This document shows, piece after piece, positions 44,430-55,557 of a DNA stretch of 64,000 nt. Numbering within the stretch: the stretch's first letter is position 1; each line of letters starts with the position of its first letter. The stretch is from Thermothielavioides terrestris NRRL 8126 (lineage: Eukaryota; Ascomycota; Sordariomycetes; Sordariales; Chaetomiaceae), in contig NC_016462.1 in the NCBI RefSeq assembly GCF_000226115.1, positions 2,604,001 through 2,668,000 of the forward strand. Reading direction: 5' to 3'. Both the position numbers and the translations under genes were made by a program. A model generated the notes under the pieces. The model worked only from the letters and a program-made list of their open reading frames with translations. It searched no databases and was not told where the DNA came from.

Positions 44430-46399
44430 TCACGCCTTGTACAACAAATCCAAGAACCCCTTCGCCAAGTCCACGACGACGCTCTTATTGGGCAGGCTGC
44501 CCGCGACGCCGTACAGCGCGGCGGTATCGCCGGCGGCGTCGGCGCCGGCACCGGCGCGCGCGGCGCTCTTCTTGCCATCGACCATGCGGACGCGCTCTTT
44601 CTCGCGCTCCTGCTCGACGACGGCCTCGAGGTCGGCGGCGAGGCGCTCCCAGACCTTGACGAGCGGCATGGTCATGGCGACGTGGATGGCGGGCGGGTTC
44701 TGCAGGGCGTTGAGGTGCCAGCCGCGGGCGGACATGCCGTCGGCGATGTCGTAGACGTTGAGCGAGCGGGCGCGGAACGCGAGCACGCTGACCAGCGGGT
44801 TGCCCAGGACCTCGAGCTCGGCAGAGAGGGAGGGGGACGTGGCGAGGCGGTGCAGCAGCTTCTTGGTCGTGCCGACGATCTGCGCGCACGCGGCCAGGTA
44901 GCCCGCCTCGCCGACCGAGACGAGCGAGGTCCAGCACGCGGCGATCAGCGCGCCGGGGCGCGAGCCGGCGATGCCGGGGGAGGCGTACACGCCGCCGGAC
45001 CAGGACGGGTCGACGAAGTACTGGTAGGCGCGCAGGGCCTGGGTGCGGTAGAGGACGGTGCTGTTGCCCTTGGGCGCGAAGCCGTACTTGTGCGTGTCGC
45101 ACGAGATGGAGGTGACGCCCGGCAGGCGGAAGTCGAAGGGGACCGTCTCGAAGCCGGCTTTCTCGAGGAAGGGGACGAGGAAGGAGCCCAGGCAGCAGTC
45201 TACGTGGAGAGGGAGGCGCTTCTTAAGGGCCAGCTTGGACAGACCCGAGATGTCGTCGATGATGCCGTGCGGGAAGTTGGGCGCGGACCCGACGAGGAGA
45301 ATCGTGTTGCTGTTGATCAGGCGGGCCACGCGGCGGAGGTCGACCTGGTAGCTCGGCGCCGGGCACGCTACGAGATGGATTTTGATCTTGAAGTACTCGG
45401 CCGCCTTGCGGAAGGCCGTGTGTGCCGTCTCGGGAAGAATCCTGGGAGGTGTCAGTAGCAGCTCGGGTGACCCTGAGGAATAGGGGTTTATTTACATCTC
45501 CGGCTCGGTAACACCCCGCTCAACATAGGCCTTCTGTCTCGCACTGAGACAGGCCATCAGGATACTCTCGGTCCCGCCGCTGGTGCTCACACCCGCGGCG
45601 TCAGGCGGCGCATTGAACAGACTTAGCACCATGGCGACCACCTCCGCCTCCATCTTCCTCACGCCGGGGAACACGTCCGGGTGGATCGGATTCGCGACCG
45701 TGAACTTCCCATACGCCTCGGTCTGCAACCTCAGCAGGTCGTCCTCGCCGTGGTACACCGCACCCGAGACGTAACCGTCCTCCCAGCGCGTGTGGTCCAT
45801 GTTCGCCAGCGCATCGAGCTCCTTGCGCACGGCCTCCTCGGTCCAGCCCTCCTTGGGCAGGGTCAGGTAGCGCGTCGCGTTGGCAGGCACTATCTTGGAC
45901 TGCATCTTGGCGAGGGCCTCGTCGACCTGCTTGCGCACCTGGGTGCGCACCCCCGGCATCCGCAGGAACCAGCCGTACAGCACGCGGCGTACCTCGGCGT
46001 AGGCCTCGGCTAGCGTGCCCAGCAGGCCGCGACCCTTAAGCTTCCACAGCGCGCGGCGCGACCATCGCAGGAGGAAGAGAAAGAAAACGATATTGCGGAT
46101 TCTAAAGGGGAGGACAGGCGCTGTGTTAGTTGGGTGTTTTTCTACGGCGATGGACCGATTGACTGCCAGCAGCAGAGATTCCCCGGCTCCGATCAGGCAG
46201 TTTTCATGCCCAATTGGACGGGCGGGAAGATCAAACACTGTTATGCTGGCACAAGACGCGGGAAAGAAGTTCGGATGCGAGCCACTCACAGATCCAGGCT
46301 GAGCATCTCCAGCGGGTTGGCCGCGCGCACCCGCGACCTCTTCCGGACATTGTTGAAGCTCTCTCGCAGGCTGATGGGCATGCGCGACGTTCCCGGCAT
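44430..46399 (-). CDS. dpl1: Sphingosine-1-phosphate lyase (Dpl1-like)
   Basis: Three exons: 46399-46290, 46101-45496 and 45441-44430, giving about 575 residues, the family length. A hydrophobic segment near residues 38-50 (IRNIVFFLFLLRW) should anchor it in the ER with the active site in the cytosol. The PLP-binding lysine is in SCDTHKYGFAPKG (about residue 357). Other group II decarboxylase blocks are FNAPPDAAGVSTSGGTESIL, HTAFRKAAEYFKI and GSAPNFPHGIIDDISGLSKL. The enzyme cleaves phosphorylated long-chain bases to a fatty aldehyde and phosphoethanolamine, the exit from sphingolipid metabolism. The 188-nt first intron is long, but its CAACTAAC branch and TTTAG end are good. A Lys/Arg and Ala/Gly stretch near the C-terminus looks variable. 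Confidence 0.93.
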
Positions 46400-47343
46400 C
46401 TTTGCAAGCAGCAGTTGCCTGCGGCCCAGAGTGTCAGACCGAGGCGTCGGGGATTGACGATGTCAAAATCAACGACGACCTAACACTGCCCGGACATGGA
46501 AGAGTCGGAAGCCGCGGGACCTGCTGGGGCCCAGTCAATTGGAGCTCCCGTTCTCAGCTTCTTGAAGCTTCAACTAGCTTGCTTGGGCTAAGCGAACCGC
46601 GGCACCCTGGACCCCGCGGCTCCCGGTTTTTTGTGGGCAACATGCCTGGAAATGCATGCTTGTGCCCCACTCATTCCGCTATCCGATCTATCACATGCCA
46701 CGACGTCACTGCGGCCAGTGCATCTGTGTTGCTCTCAAAGGGGATGGCTCCCATTTAGGAAGCCGTGACAGCACACAAACCACAAGCTCGGGGATGTGTG
46801 CAAATCCGGTATCACTGTCCGAGCCAAGTGATTTCATCAGACACGGGATGGCGAATATACTCACCTGCGCGCCCTTTACTGGCAGCGAGAAGTTACACGC
46901 TGGGTTGGAAGGGTTTCGCAGAGAGCATGAAGAGACGGAAACAATGTGGAAGCCATCTGCAAAAAAAAGTCTGTAGAAATGTTCAATATGTATACCAGTA
47001 CAGAACCGCCTTCCGTCCGAGCACAGAAGGTGATAGTCACTCCCGGGCTCAGTGAGGTATCACCACGCCCCATGCATCGGCGCAGCAGAAACTCGCCGTG
47101 TGTTGATATCCTTCTTGTTCCGAGTGCCCTCCTGGCCCGGGCTTCGAGTTGGCACCTCGCTCTTCCCCCCGCCAGTCCATGCTCAAGACAAAAGGCCAAG
47201 GCTGTCCAATCCGAGAACATGTCTCGCAGAGGCCTCGGTACGCCCACAGCTACTAGCTGGGGATCTGAGGATCCCAAGCGTGAAGCTAAGTGCTAGGTCT
47301 CTTGTAGAAGACCATAGAGACTGATAGCCAGAGACTCGGGATA
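46400..47343. other. Intergenic between S1P lyase and GT34 genes
   Basis: It should hold the lyase promoter and the 3' UTR of the GT34 gene. Frames look random. No repeat is seen. Confidence 0.55.
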
Positions 47344-48432
47344 TCACGAGTCCGCAAACGCCCGCCGCCATGCCTGCACAAACGACTCAGTCTCCGCCTC
47401 GCATGCTTCCACCCCAGCCGCAGGGCACTGGGGAAACCTGACTGCCAGGTCGCCGTCCTTGTACTCGGCTTCCTTGTCGCCATTGCTGTACGAGTTGATG
47501 ACACGCTGGTCGATAATGGCCATGCGGGCGAGGATAGTAGGGTGCCACTGGACAATGTGTTCCTGCAGACACCCAGCGAGTTAATGCGTTGGTGTCTTTC
47601 TTATTTCGGCTACGCACTTAAAGGAGCAGCGCGGACTCACCAGAGCATGCGTCTCGGCCTTCTGGAAGTTGTAGCTCCGATAGAGCGGATCAAACCACGT
47701 CTCGAGAAAGAACTTGGCCCACTCGCCGTTGCGCACAATCAAGCTGCCCGAGGACAGGCCGCCCTTGTCCTGCGTGAGCACAAGGTCCACGTCCTGCCCC
47801 TTGAGATGGCTGAAGGTCTTGATGATGCTGTCGGGTGGGACGACGGGGAAGTCCTTCTTCATGAGCTCGTCCAACCGCGACGGCCGCATGACGTGCTCCT
47901 CGATCTTGAGCTTGGGGTTCATGATGAAGCCGCTCGAGTCGAGGAACCATACGTAGCGGCAGTCGGGGTATTTGGTCAGCGCGTGACGCATAGCCACGAC
48001 GGCGGTCCAGGTGAAAGGCGCGCCTTTGAGGTCGTAGTCGCCGACTTTGGCGATCAGCGTCTTATACCCTGCGAACGCCCCCTATTGTCAGATCTTATCA
48101 CCATTTCACCATCTGGCCATGGCCGACATACCATGCTTCTCGGCATATTGCAGCCTATTCTCCACAACCGACTTCGTGAGCGACCTGCCGTACTTCCCCT
48201 CATCCAGCACCGTCACCAACACCACGGGCGGGTCGCCTCGGGGCACCCGCTGCACGGGCGCAGAATGCCGGCTGCTGCTCGGTTGCGTGACGAGGAATAT
48301 GAGGGCGAGGAAGACGAGCGCGACGAGCGCGACGAGCTTGAGGCGGGTCTTCCTCAACCCCGGCAGGCGGGTCGAGCGCGGCAGGTACGGCGGGGGTTTG
48401 GACGTCTTTCGTGGGGGTAGCGCGAAGTGCAT
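47344..48432 (-). CDS. GT34-family alpha-1,6-mannosyltransferase, Mnn11-like
   Basis: Three exons: 48432-48132, 48068-47641 and 47562-47344, giving 315 residues. It is a type II Golgi protein: a basic cytosolic start, one signal anchor (LVALVALVFLALIFLVTQ), then a lumenal domain. GT34 features are the block starting VVLVTVLDEG, the HGYKTLIAKV start, the RYVWFLDSSGFIMNP site and LSSGSLIVRNGEWAKFF. Family members extend N-glycan mannan in yeast (Mnn10/Mnn11) or add galactose in fission yeast. The usual Asp-x-Asp metal site is replaced by Asp-Ser-Ser here. This is closer to Mnn11-type subunits than to Mnn10. The subgroup call is from memory and moderate. Confidence 0.82.
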
Positions 48433-50033
48433 CGCCAGTAGAGGGAGGCCCGGGGGATGGTCCCTAGGCCTGGATCGGCACCAATGCGTGGAGGATCAGT
48501 CGGAAACGGTCCCAAGGTTGGGGGTGGTCGATGGCCAAAACGAGGGGGTCGAGCGCCGTGAAGGATTGTCGCACCAAATAATTAAGCGGTGTCTTGAATA
48601 CCGTTCTTTGGTGCGAGTTCGCTCAGGACTTAGTCCTTGATCCACGAAGGGACGGTCACAAGGTACGATTCAAGGTTGCTGGCTTAAAGGACGACGCTGC
48701 CGGTTGGCTCAGAGCTCGTCAGGGATGCCCTGGAGAGGTTGTAGAGTTTGCAGTTGGGTCGCACATACTGTGGTAGGACAGCATCAAGGCACTGGCGAGC
48801 TGGGCCGTGCTGGCACAGCAGTGTCCACACGCAACTCAAACATCAAGCGCACAAGGACCAGTCTTGGTGGCACCAAGGTAAACGGAAGCCATCACGAAAC
48901 AGCGCCCTTCCAACTGGGGGCTCCAGATGCGAGCGACATGAGAGTGGATCAAAGACGCGTCGGGAATGCGACGCTAGTGGTGAATGCGAGAGGTTGAATG
49001 GCCTCTGATAAGCTTATCGCAGCACGCTCCCCATATGCAAGTCCCTCGGTATCCTTATCTCCGTGTCCCATGCAATATCACTGTGGTCTCAGCATCAATT
49101 CCGTATACAGGATGGCTTCCCAGTTCTAGGAGCAGACACTCTGGGTGGCTCTGTTCACGGGGTAGGTATTTGTAGAATAGAAAACTGGAGGTATGTACAT
49201 ATGGATAAAAGAAGGCAAGGAAAAAAAAGGAAAAGGGGGAAAAAAGAAGAAAAAAAAGAAGAAAATGGCAAAAGCTACCCGACTTGCACCGTTAGGATGG
49301 AGTCGGTTACGAAAAACCCCAAGGGTTTTTACTACATCAGCCGAAGCAGACACTGCTTTGACTCGAACCCACCTCACTCGGCATGAGAAGCCGAGGGGGT
49401 CTGGAGAACGGACAGCTGGGGACCTCCCGCAGTAAACCGCTAGGCTACGGCGGGAGGTCGTTGGATTTTGCGGATGCGGAACTGGAATATCAACCGCTGG
49501 CTGGTTGCCGCCTCGACCCGACAGTGCGAGAAACTCGCCAGCAAACCAACCAAAGGCCTACTGGGCACAACAGCCAGGCAACGGCAGTTGTACGCCAGCG
49601 TGACGACCCCCTTCCCTCAAACCTTCCCCCACGGCCCTCAATCATATAGGTATGTATTAACCACGCCTTCCAGCAAACCCATCTGAAGTCGGCAAACGAA
49701 GCCTAGGATGCAGAAGTGAAGGGAAGAGCTCAGCAGAGCCCTTCCTTGCTGGCACCGATCAACGCGTCCACGCCAGTCCACGGTAGGAACAGGATAAGAC
49801 GCCCCGTCCCGAGGGCGGCAGCGGAGCTTGCTCTCTGCACACAGACTAGTCGGCACGGCACGGAGGCGAAGCTGTGACAACTTAAGAGTGTGCAACAGGG
49901 GCTGGGTGAGAGAAACAAACAGAGTGACACACCACGAAAACTCCGCTCGAAACTCCGCTCGAATTGTGGGCATGTGGTCCTCGAAAACGATCGCTACCTA
50001 TTAGTACACTCATCTAGATGCTGCTTACACTAC
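48433..50033. other. Intergenic, promoter of GT34 gene, with a tRNA-like element and an A-rich tract
   Basis: Apart from the Pol III-like element at 49312-49459 and the A-rich purine tract at about 49213-49265, no gene is seen. The right-hand part should hold the 3' UTR of the RING-CH gene. Confidence 0.55.
49312..49459 (-). ncRNA. tRNA-like Pol III candidate (A box, B box and T-run), SINE or unknown RNA
   Basis: On the minus strand an A-box match (TAGCCTAGCGGTTTA, 49447-49433) and a B-box match (GGTTCGAGTC, 49369-49360) are 88 nt apart end to end. A T5 run (49316-49312) follows as a possible terminator. The A box sits in the 19-nt loop of a perfect 10-bp hairpin (49459-49450 with 49430-49421). 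A second hairpin, CTCGGC-loop-GCCGAG with a 7-nt loop, lies at 49395-49377, and a third (8 bp) overlaps the T-run. The acceptor and T stems of a real tRNA do not form, so it is not called as a tRNA gene. A tRNA-derived SINE or a structured Pol III RNA are the two readings. Confidence 0.4.
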
Positions 50034-51093
50034 CTACTTATTCTTCCTCGACTCTTCGGACTCGGGCCGAGGTGCTGGACCCTCGTCCTCGTCGTCTTCA
50101 TCCGGACCATCTTCTTGGACGTCCATCACACGGTCACTGGCCTTCTCGAGCGTTTTGGCACAGATGTGGCTGACAAACTTCCAAGTCGCCTGTAACGCAG
50201 GTTAGCTCGCTGTCAAAGCCATACGAACAATCAAGAGGATCGCTGCTTACCCCCAAGAACGTGACCACTCCGATGACAACGAGCGCCCAATTGACCTGTT
50301 GCATCCTGTCTCGTCTGCGACCACGGCCTCCGCCCAGCCTAATGTTGAACCAGTTCCACGGCGACAATATGAACATGGACTTGAGAAAGCCAAGAAGCCC
50401 CAGAGAAAGGAAGCCTTTCAGAAAATGGATAGACCATGAGGAGGTCTCGTAATCGGCCAGAACCGGCTCGTCAAGCTCGAGGTCGAGGCCGTCGAACAGG
50501 GTCTCAGCAATACTGCCCAACGGATCAACCCAGAAGTCGATGATAGGATCCGCGATGAATCCGAGGACAAAGATGGTGACGACCATGATGACGAAGGTCA
50601 GCGCGGCTCGGAGGAGCTTGCTAGAGATCCAGCGGCTCCATCGCAGCCGCTCCAGCCGGTACTCGAACTGGCAGGTCGGGCACCGCCAGTAGTTGCGGTC
50701 CGAGAGCGGCGCCGCGTTCCGCCATGCCCGCAGACATCCCTCGTGGACGTACTTCTGCGAGCCCTTGCATTTGCAGGGGCTGAGCAGCCGGCCCAGCTCC
50801 GGGTCCTCCGAGACGTAGCGCACGCGGGCCCGGGAGGAGAAGACGCGCCCCGCGAGCGAGTCGTCGATCTCCGTGCTCGGATTGACGACCTCGAGGCAGA
50901 TCCGGCAGGTCCGGGGCTTGTAGTGCCGTTGGTTCCGCGTCGGCGTTGGGCCAGGAGAAGAAGAAGTCGTCTCCGAGGCGCCGGCTGTATCGGCCGTTGG
51001 TCCGTCAGTTGACGGAGTGCCGTACCCATCATCCCGCCGTGTCTCCGTTCCCGAGGCCCACGCCCATGTTGGCCGAAAAAACTCAGAAGCCAT
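50034..51093 (-). CDS. RING-CH (MARCH-type) membrane E3 ubiquitin ligase
   Basis: Two exons, 51093-50251 and 50189-50034, give 332 residues. The RING-CH finger (about 62-140) has the C4HC3 order: CRIC, a long acidic loop, CKCKG, HEGCLRAW, then RCPTC. Three hydrophobic segments follow (LTFVIMVVTIFVLGFIADPI, FLKGFLSLGLLGFLKSMFIL, VNWALVVIGVVTFLG), then a short acidic tail. This layout is that of membrane-bound MARCH ligases. A target cannot be read. The loop between the first and second cysteine pairs is longer than in most family members. It shares a divergent 690-bp promoter region with the proteasome gene. Confidence 0.88.
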
Positions 51094-51784
51094 GTTTGGA
51101 GTTTGAATGAGGTTAATTGGCACGATATCAGCTATAGTGCTTCAGTCCGGCGAAAGAGGTGGGCAGAGCGAGGTTAATAAGAGCTTTCAAGGAAGGAGAG
51201 AAAGCTATCGAATGTGACAAGTGTCCGGGCAGGCCCGCCAACTGGTTCGGGCAATATCCGTCATTGTAGGGTCGGACTTGCCTTGCGGAGTGCTGCGCCT
51301 CAAGCCCCTTCCAGTTAACGACAATGATCTTCCCTTGGAGATCTCTTACCCTCTAAACCTCGGTCAAGGAAAAACAAGACCAGGAAACGCTTTCATCACA
51401 AAGCTGTTTCAAAAGAATTTCTTGAAAGGGGAAGAGTTCCGCCACCTCGGACCCGGCAACCTTTTTCTTTGGGTTCCAGGCCGCTTTCCTCTCACAGTTA
51501 GGCCCAGCGGTGGGTCACGACCAACCGCTGGACCCCGCAGGGGGTCAATCGTCCAGCGAATCAGCAGCTCTGTCCCGCTGCCTGGCTGGCCCAAGCTCTC
51601 AGGCTGAAGGTGCCGGCCATCGACGCGCAACTGTGGTGTGCCTGGCTGGGAGCTCGATTGCGAACGGCAACAGCCTTGACCTCTCTCGACGACGCCGACT
51701 TGGGGAGCCGACCTGGAACAGAACAACAACAGATCGCGTTCTTTCTCAGCATAAGCATTTCCCAAGTTTTCCCCGGCCGGCAAT
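51094..51784. promoter_or_regulatory. Divergent promoter region of RING-CH and proteasome alpha-2 genes
   Basis: 690 bp between two start codons pointing apart. No gene is seen. Both promoters should lie here. Confidence 0.6.
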
Positions 51785-52972
51785 ATGGCGGACAGATACT
51801 CGTTCTCGCTTACAACATTCTCACCCAGGTAGGGCCGCCGCCCAAGCCTGCAAGTGGAAACGGACGGCGATTGCTAACAACCGGGACAGCGGCAAGCTGG
51901 TACAGATCGGTCAGTGGCCCGGGACCAGCGCCCACAACATGCGAGACCTCTCCGGCTAGGTCAAAAGCAGTCCATTCTGACAAGCCATAGAATATGCCCT
52001 CAACGCCGTCAACCAAGGCGTAACAGCCCTGGGCATCAAGGGTTGGTCATCCTCGTCCCACACAATTGCACACACACACTCACACTCAACCCCTCCCGCT
52101 CCCAAACATACCGGCCATGACTGATCCCGGTCCGTAAACCAGCCACCAACGGCATCGTGCTCGCGACGGAGAAGAAGTCGTCTTCGCCGCTCGCCGACCC
52201 GTCGTCGCTCTCCAAGATCAGCCTGATAACGCCCAACATCGGCATGGTGTACAGCGGCATGGGGCCGGACTACCGCGTGCTGGTGGACCGCGCGCGCAAG
52301 GTGTCGCACACGGGCTACAAGCGCATCTACAACGAGTACCCGCCGACGCGGATCCTGGTGCAGGACGTGGCGCGCGTCATGCAGGAGGCCACGCAGTCGG
52401 GCGGCGTGCGCCCCTACGGCGTCAGCCTGCTGGTCGCCGGCTGGGACGAGGGGATCCTGCCCGACGAGGAGGAGGATGAGAAGAAGGGGGGGTCAAAAGG
52501 CGGTGAGGCGCTGGCGGAGCTAGAAGACGAGAACGGGAAGAAGAAGGTCGGCGGGAAGACGGGCGGGATCTTGAAGGGCGGGCCGATGCTCTATCAGGTC
52601 GACCCCAGCGGGAGTTACTTCCCGTGGAAGGCGACGGCCATCGGCAAGAGCGCGACCACGGCAAAGACATTCTTGGAGAAGCGGTACACGGAGGGGCTGG
52701 AGCTGGAGGATGCCGTGCACATCGCGTTGCTGACTCTCAAGGAGACGATCGAGGGCGAGATGAACGGGGAGACGATCGAGATTGGTGAGTTTTTTGCGCC
52801 TTTTCTTCATCCCCATCAGCACCGATCACAGCTTATCTGACGCCCCGCACTAGGCATCGTCGGCCCTCCCGCAAACCACCTCCTCGGCGTCGAGGGCGTC
52901 GAGGGCGCGGTGGGCCCCCGTTTCCGAAAGCTCACGCCGCAGGAAATTGAGGACTATCTCACGAATCTATGA
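51785..52972 (+). CDS. pre8: 20S proteasome subunit alpha-2 (Pre8-like)
   Basis: Five exons: 51785-51828, 51890-51909, 51991-52041, 52143-52784 and 52854-52972, giving 291 residues. It begins [20 protein letters not shown] and [20 protein letters not shown], the alpha-type signature of alpha-2. The body matches the family ([40 protein letters not shown]). The alpha ring gates the 20S core. The normal length is about 250. The extra length is a charged insert at about residues 142-184 (Glu/Asp/Lys/Gly-rich), between GWDEG and the MLYQVDPSG strand. It is in frame inside one exon with no splice sites and is probably translated. Three of the first exons are very short. Confidence 0.93.
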
Positions 52973-53226
52973 TTTCTGGGGCAACGGTTTTTTCCCTTGA
53001 CGGGTCGGGATGGATTGTGGGCATCGGGATAACGGGCAGCGTTGTCGGTGGTCCTCTCTCGGCAGGCGGCTCTTGAATTGTACACTAGACGACCGGATCA
53101 GGAACAAGAACACGAAGAGCACGATAGAGGCCAGCCCAACCACGAACCAAAACCACCGCTAGGTGAAACAAGCCCCATTCAGACGCTCAGCCCTCCCCCC
53201 CTTGGTCCCTCCCGCAAGCTACTACA

Positions 53227-54586
53227 CTAGGTATTACGAACAACCAGAAACGAATTCCTCGGCCCCGCCGCAACGCCGATGACCTGTCCCGACTCTGCCC
53301 CTAAATCGACGCGTGTCCAGCTCCACGCGGATGCCCGTCCCGGCAGACCGAGCTGGCCGTTGCCGTTGTCGCCGACCACGTACACGCGCCCCGCGGCTGT
53401 CAGGGCCAGCATGTGTGCCTCGCCGATCGCTACGTCGATCACATCCTCTTCCTCCCTCTCCTGCTGCTCCTGCTCCTCCTCCTCCTCCTGCTGCTGGTTG
53501 TCGTCGTTGTCGTCGTTGTTTCCGGTGTCGTCGTTGTCGTTGCTGTTGTTGTCGTTATTGTTGTCGTTGTAGATCACCACGGGGCTGGGCGTGTCGGACA
53601 GGTCGGCGAGGACCCGCGACCGCCCGGCGTCGCCCCAGCAGTAGAGGTCGTGGCCGGCTGTGAGCGCCGCCAGGAGGTAGCCGCCTGCGGCGAGCTTAAC
53701 GATGGGGCCCGTGGGGAGGTCGTCTAGGTCGGTGACTGGGTTGGGGGTGTCTGCGGGGCTGGTTTTTTTAGATTTTTTTAAATAAAAAAAAGAAAGAAAG
53801 AAATAGAGAAAGGAAGAGAGAAAGAAAGAAAGTAAGAGAAAAAAAAGTGAGGTTTGAGTTGACGGCCACCTACCTGTCGTCAGAGGGCTCTCGGCCCAGG
53901 CAGGCCGTGTAGCGTTCGTCGCCCCATGTCCAGACGCGGCCGGATGATGAGAGGGCGGCAAAACCAACTTCGAAGGCGACTAGCTGGGTTATGCCGGGGA
54001 AGTTGGGGAATGTGTGGGAGGGGTTGTTGGCGAGGAGGTGACGGATGGATGGGTACTGGTAAAAGGTGTGATCGCCATCGTGGACTGAGTGAGTGAGATT
54101 GGTGTAAGTGAAATTTGAGCCCCCAAGTGCGCCTATGTAATCCGTACATCAGGTAGAACAGTTACCTCCTCACTGACCTACTACGGCACCGCTGGATGAT
54201 TCGGCAAAGCCTGCGTAGGCTCGCTCGTTGGCCGCGCGTAATCTCTCATGGTCTCTTGGCAGTAAGCCCGCAACTTGTACTCGGGATTCGCCATTTCTTG
54301 AGTACACTATGGACGAGTTGGACGAGACCATCAGCCACTTGCTGGGTTCAACCGATCCTCCGGGCAGACAGTCATCGTCTCCTGGTGCTCCGGTGTCCCC
54401 AGTCTTACGATTTATCACTCACGCACCTCGAGTGTAAGACAAGAAGGGACGGATCTCGTCAATGTCGTCATCCTGCAATACGCAAGTGAAGGTCGAGATG
54501 TCCTCGGGCTCCCGGTCGTCTTCATCCCTCGGCCTCTCAAAGTGCAGTTGGCCCCATGCATTGAAGCCGGTTGCGTACAGCACCAT
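53227..54586 (-). CDS. RCC1-repeat protein (Ats1-like), with low-complexity insert
   Basis: Four exons: 54586-54427, 54381-54178, 54132-53874 and 53758-53227, giving 384 residues. RCC1-type blades are seen at MVLYATGFNAWGQL, FAALSSSGRVWTWGD, LLAALTAGHDLYCWGDAGRS and LALTAAGRVYVVGDNGNGQL. Ats1-like proteins are linked to tRNA wobble modification and microtubules in yeast, but which RCC1 family this is cannot be settled. Two introns are only 45 nt, short even for a fungus. The third (53759-53873) is T/C-rich in the transcript. An insert of Asp/Asn repeats followed by Glu/Gln repeats (about residues 257-300) lies between two blades. The gene is divergent from the Dicer-like gene. Confidence 0.8.
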
Positions 54587-55557
54587 GGCTGCCTGCAGAG
54601 CCTTCTCCTTTTTCAGGCCTGAAGTTGACGACGGATCGCAGTCATGGCTTGTGTAAGCCAGAAAAGCGACCAAAGAGCGGTATGGCTGCTCTGGATTGTC
54701 GTGCAGGCGGGCCGGAAGAGGAAGGTCGGGTGCCCGCCGATGTGGGAGGATGACGAGTCAGAATACACACACGCCCAAGGCCGGCTCCGCACCGGATGCT
54801 GTTTGTAGCAGGCCTTGGCGCAGCCGGGGACGCGCAAACGGCGCCAGAACTGCCGTTAACTCCCACTAAACCCCGCGCTCAGCGCCGAATCTTCGGCGGA
54901 GCCCCCCGGGACCTGTTGTCGCAAGCAAAGATCCGGGGAACGCACAGGTTTGGTCAGCACCTACCTACCTAGTTGTGCGTCACTCGCTGTCACACGCAAA
55001 CTTAATCATCCTCCGCGATGCTACAATCGGCTGTACATTGACAAGCAAACTGAAAGCTTGAGTTTCATGACCAGGCTGGGCTGGGGGCATCTCTGTGTCA
55101 CCGCTTGCGGTTGTGAGCTGGCCATGGCTGGTTTGGTGTCTGGAGGCTTCAGGAGGCCGACTTGAATTAATGGCGGGCCTCACTGCATACAGCGCAACCA
55201 CCCCTCGTTCCACCATCGAACAATAACTATACCTATCTATAATGATGCGCAGAGAAACAATAGTTTGAAGGATTTTGACCGGTTATATCAAGGCTGGCAC
55301 AATAGCTGTGGACGCGCTGAAAATTGTCGCTTCATCTGAATGGGGTTGCCCGGCCGCCGCTCGTTCGGTTGCGCAAGAGATGAGAACAGTCAGACCCGGT
55401 CGATCGGCCATCCTCAAATACTGAACCGGCCGCGTCATAGTTCACGCACTCAACTACTCCCCAGAGATCGGCTGCTGGTTGACAAATCTAGCCACGCAAC
55501 CTTCCTCGTCGCCTCGCAAGTATCTTGCTTCTCACCCGACCATTCACAGCTGCTCCG
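54587..55557. promoter_or_regulatory. Divergent promoter region of RCC1-repeat and Dicer-like genes
   Basis: 970 bp between two start codons pointing apart. Random short frames only. It should hold the promoter of the Dicer-like gene, which is often virus- or dsRNA-inducible in fungi (family knowledge). Confidence 0.55.
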
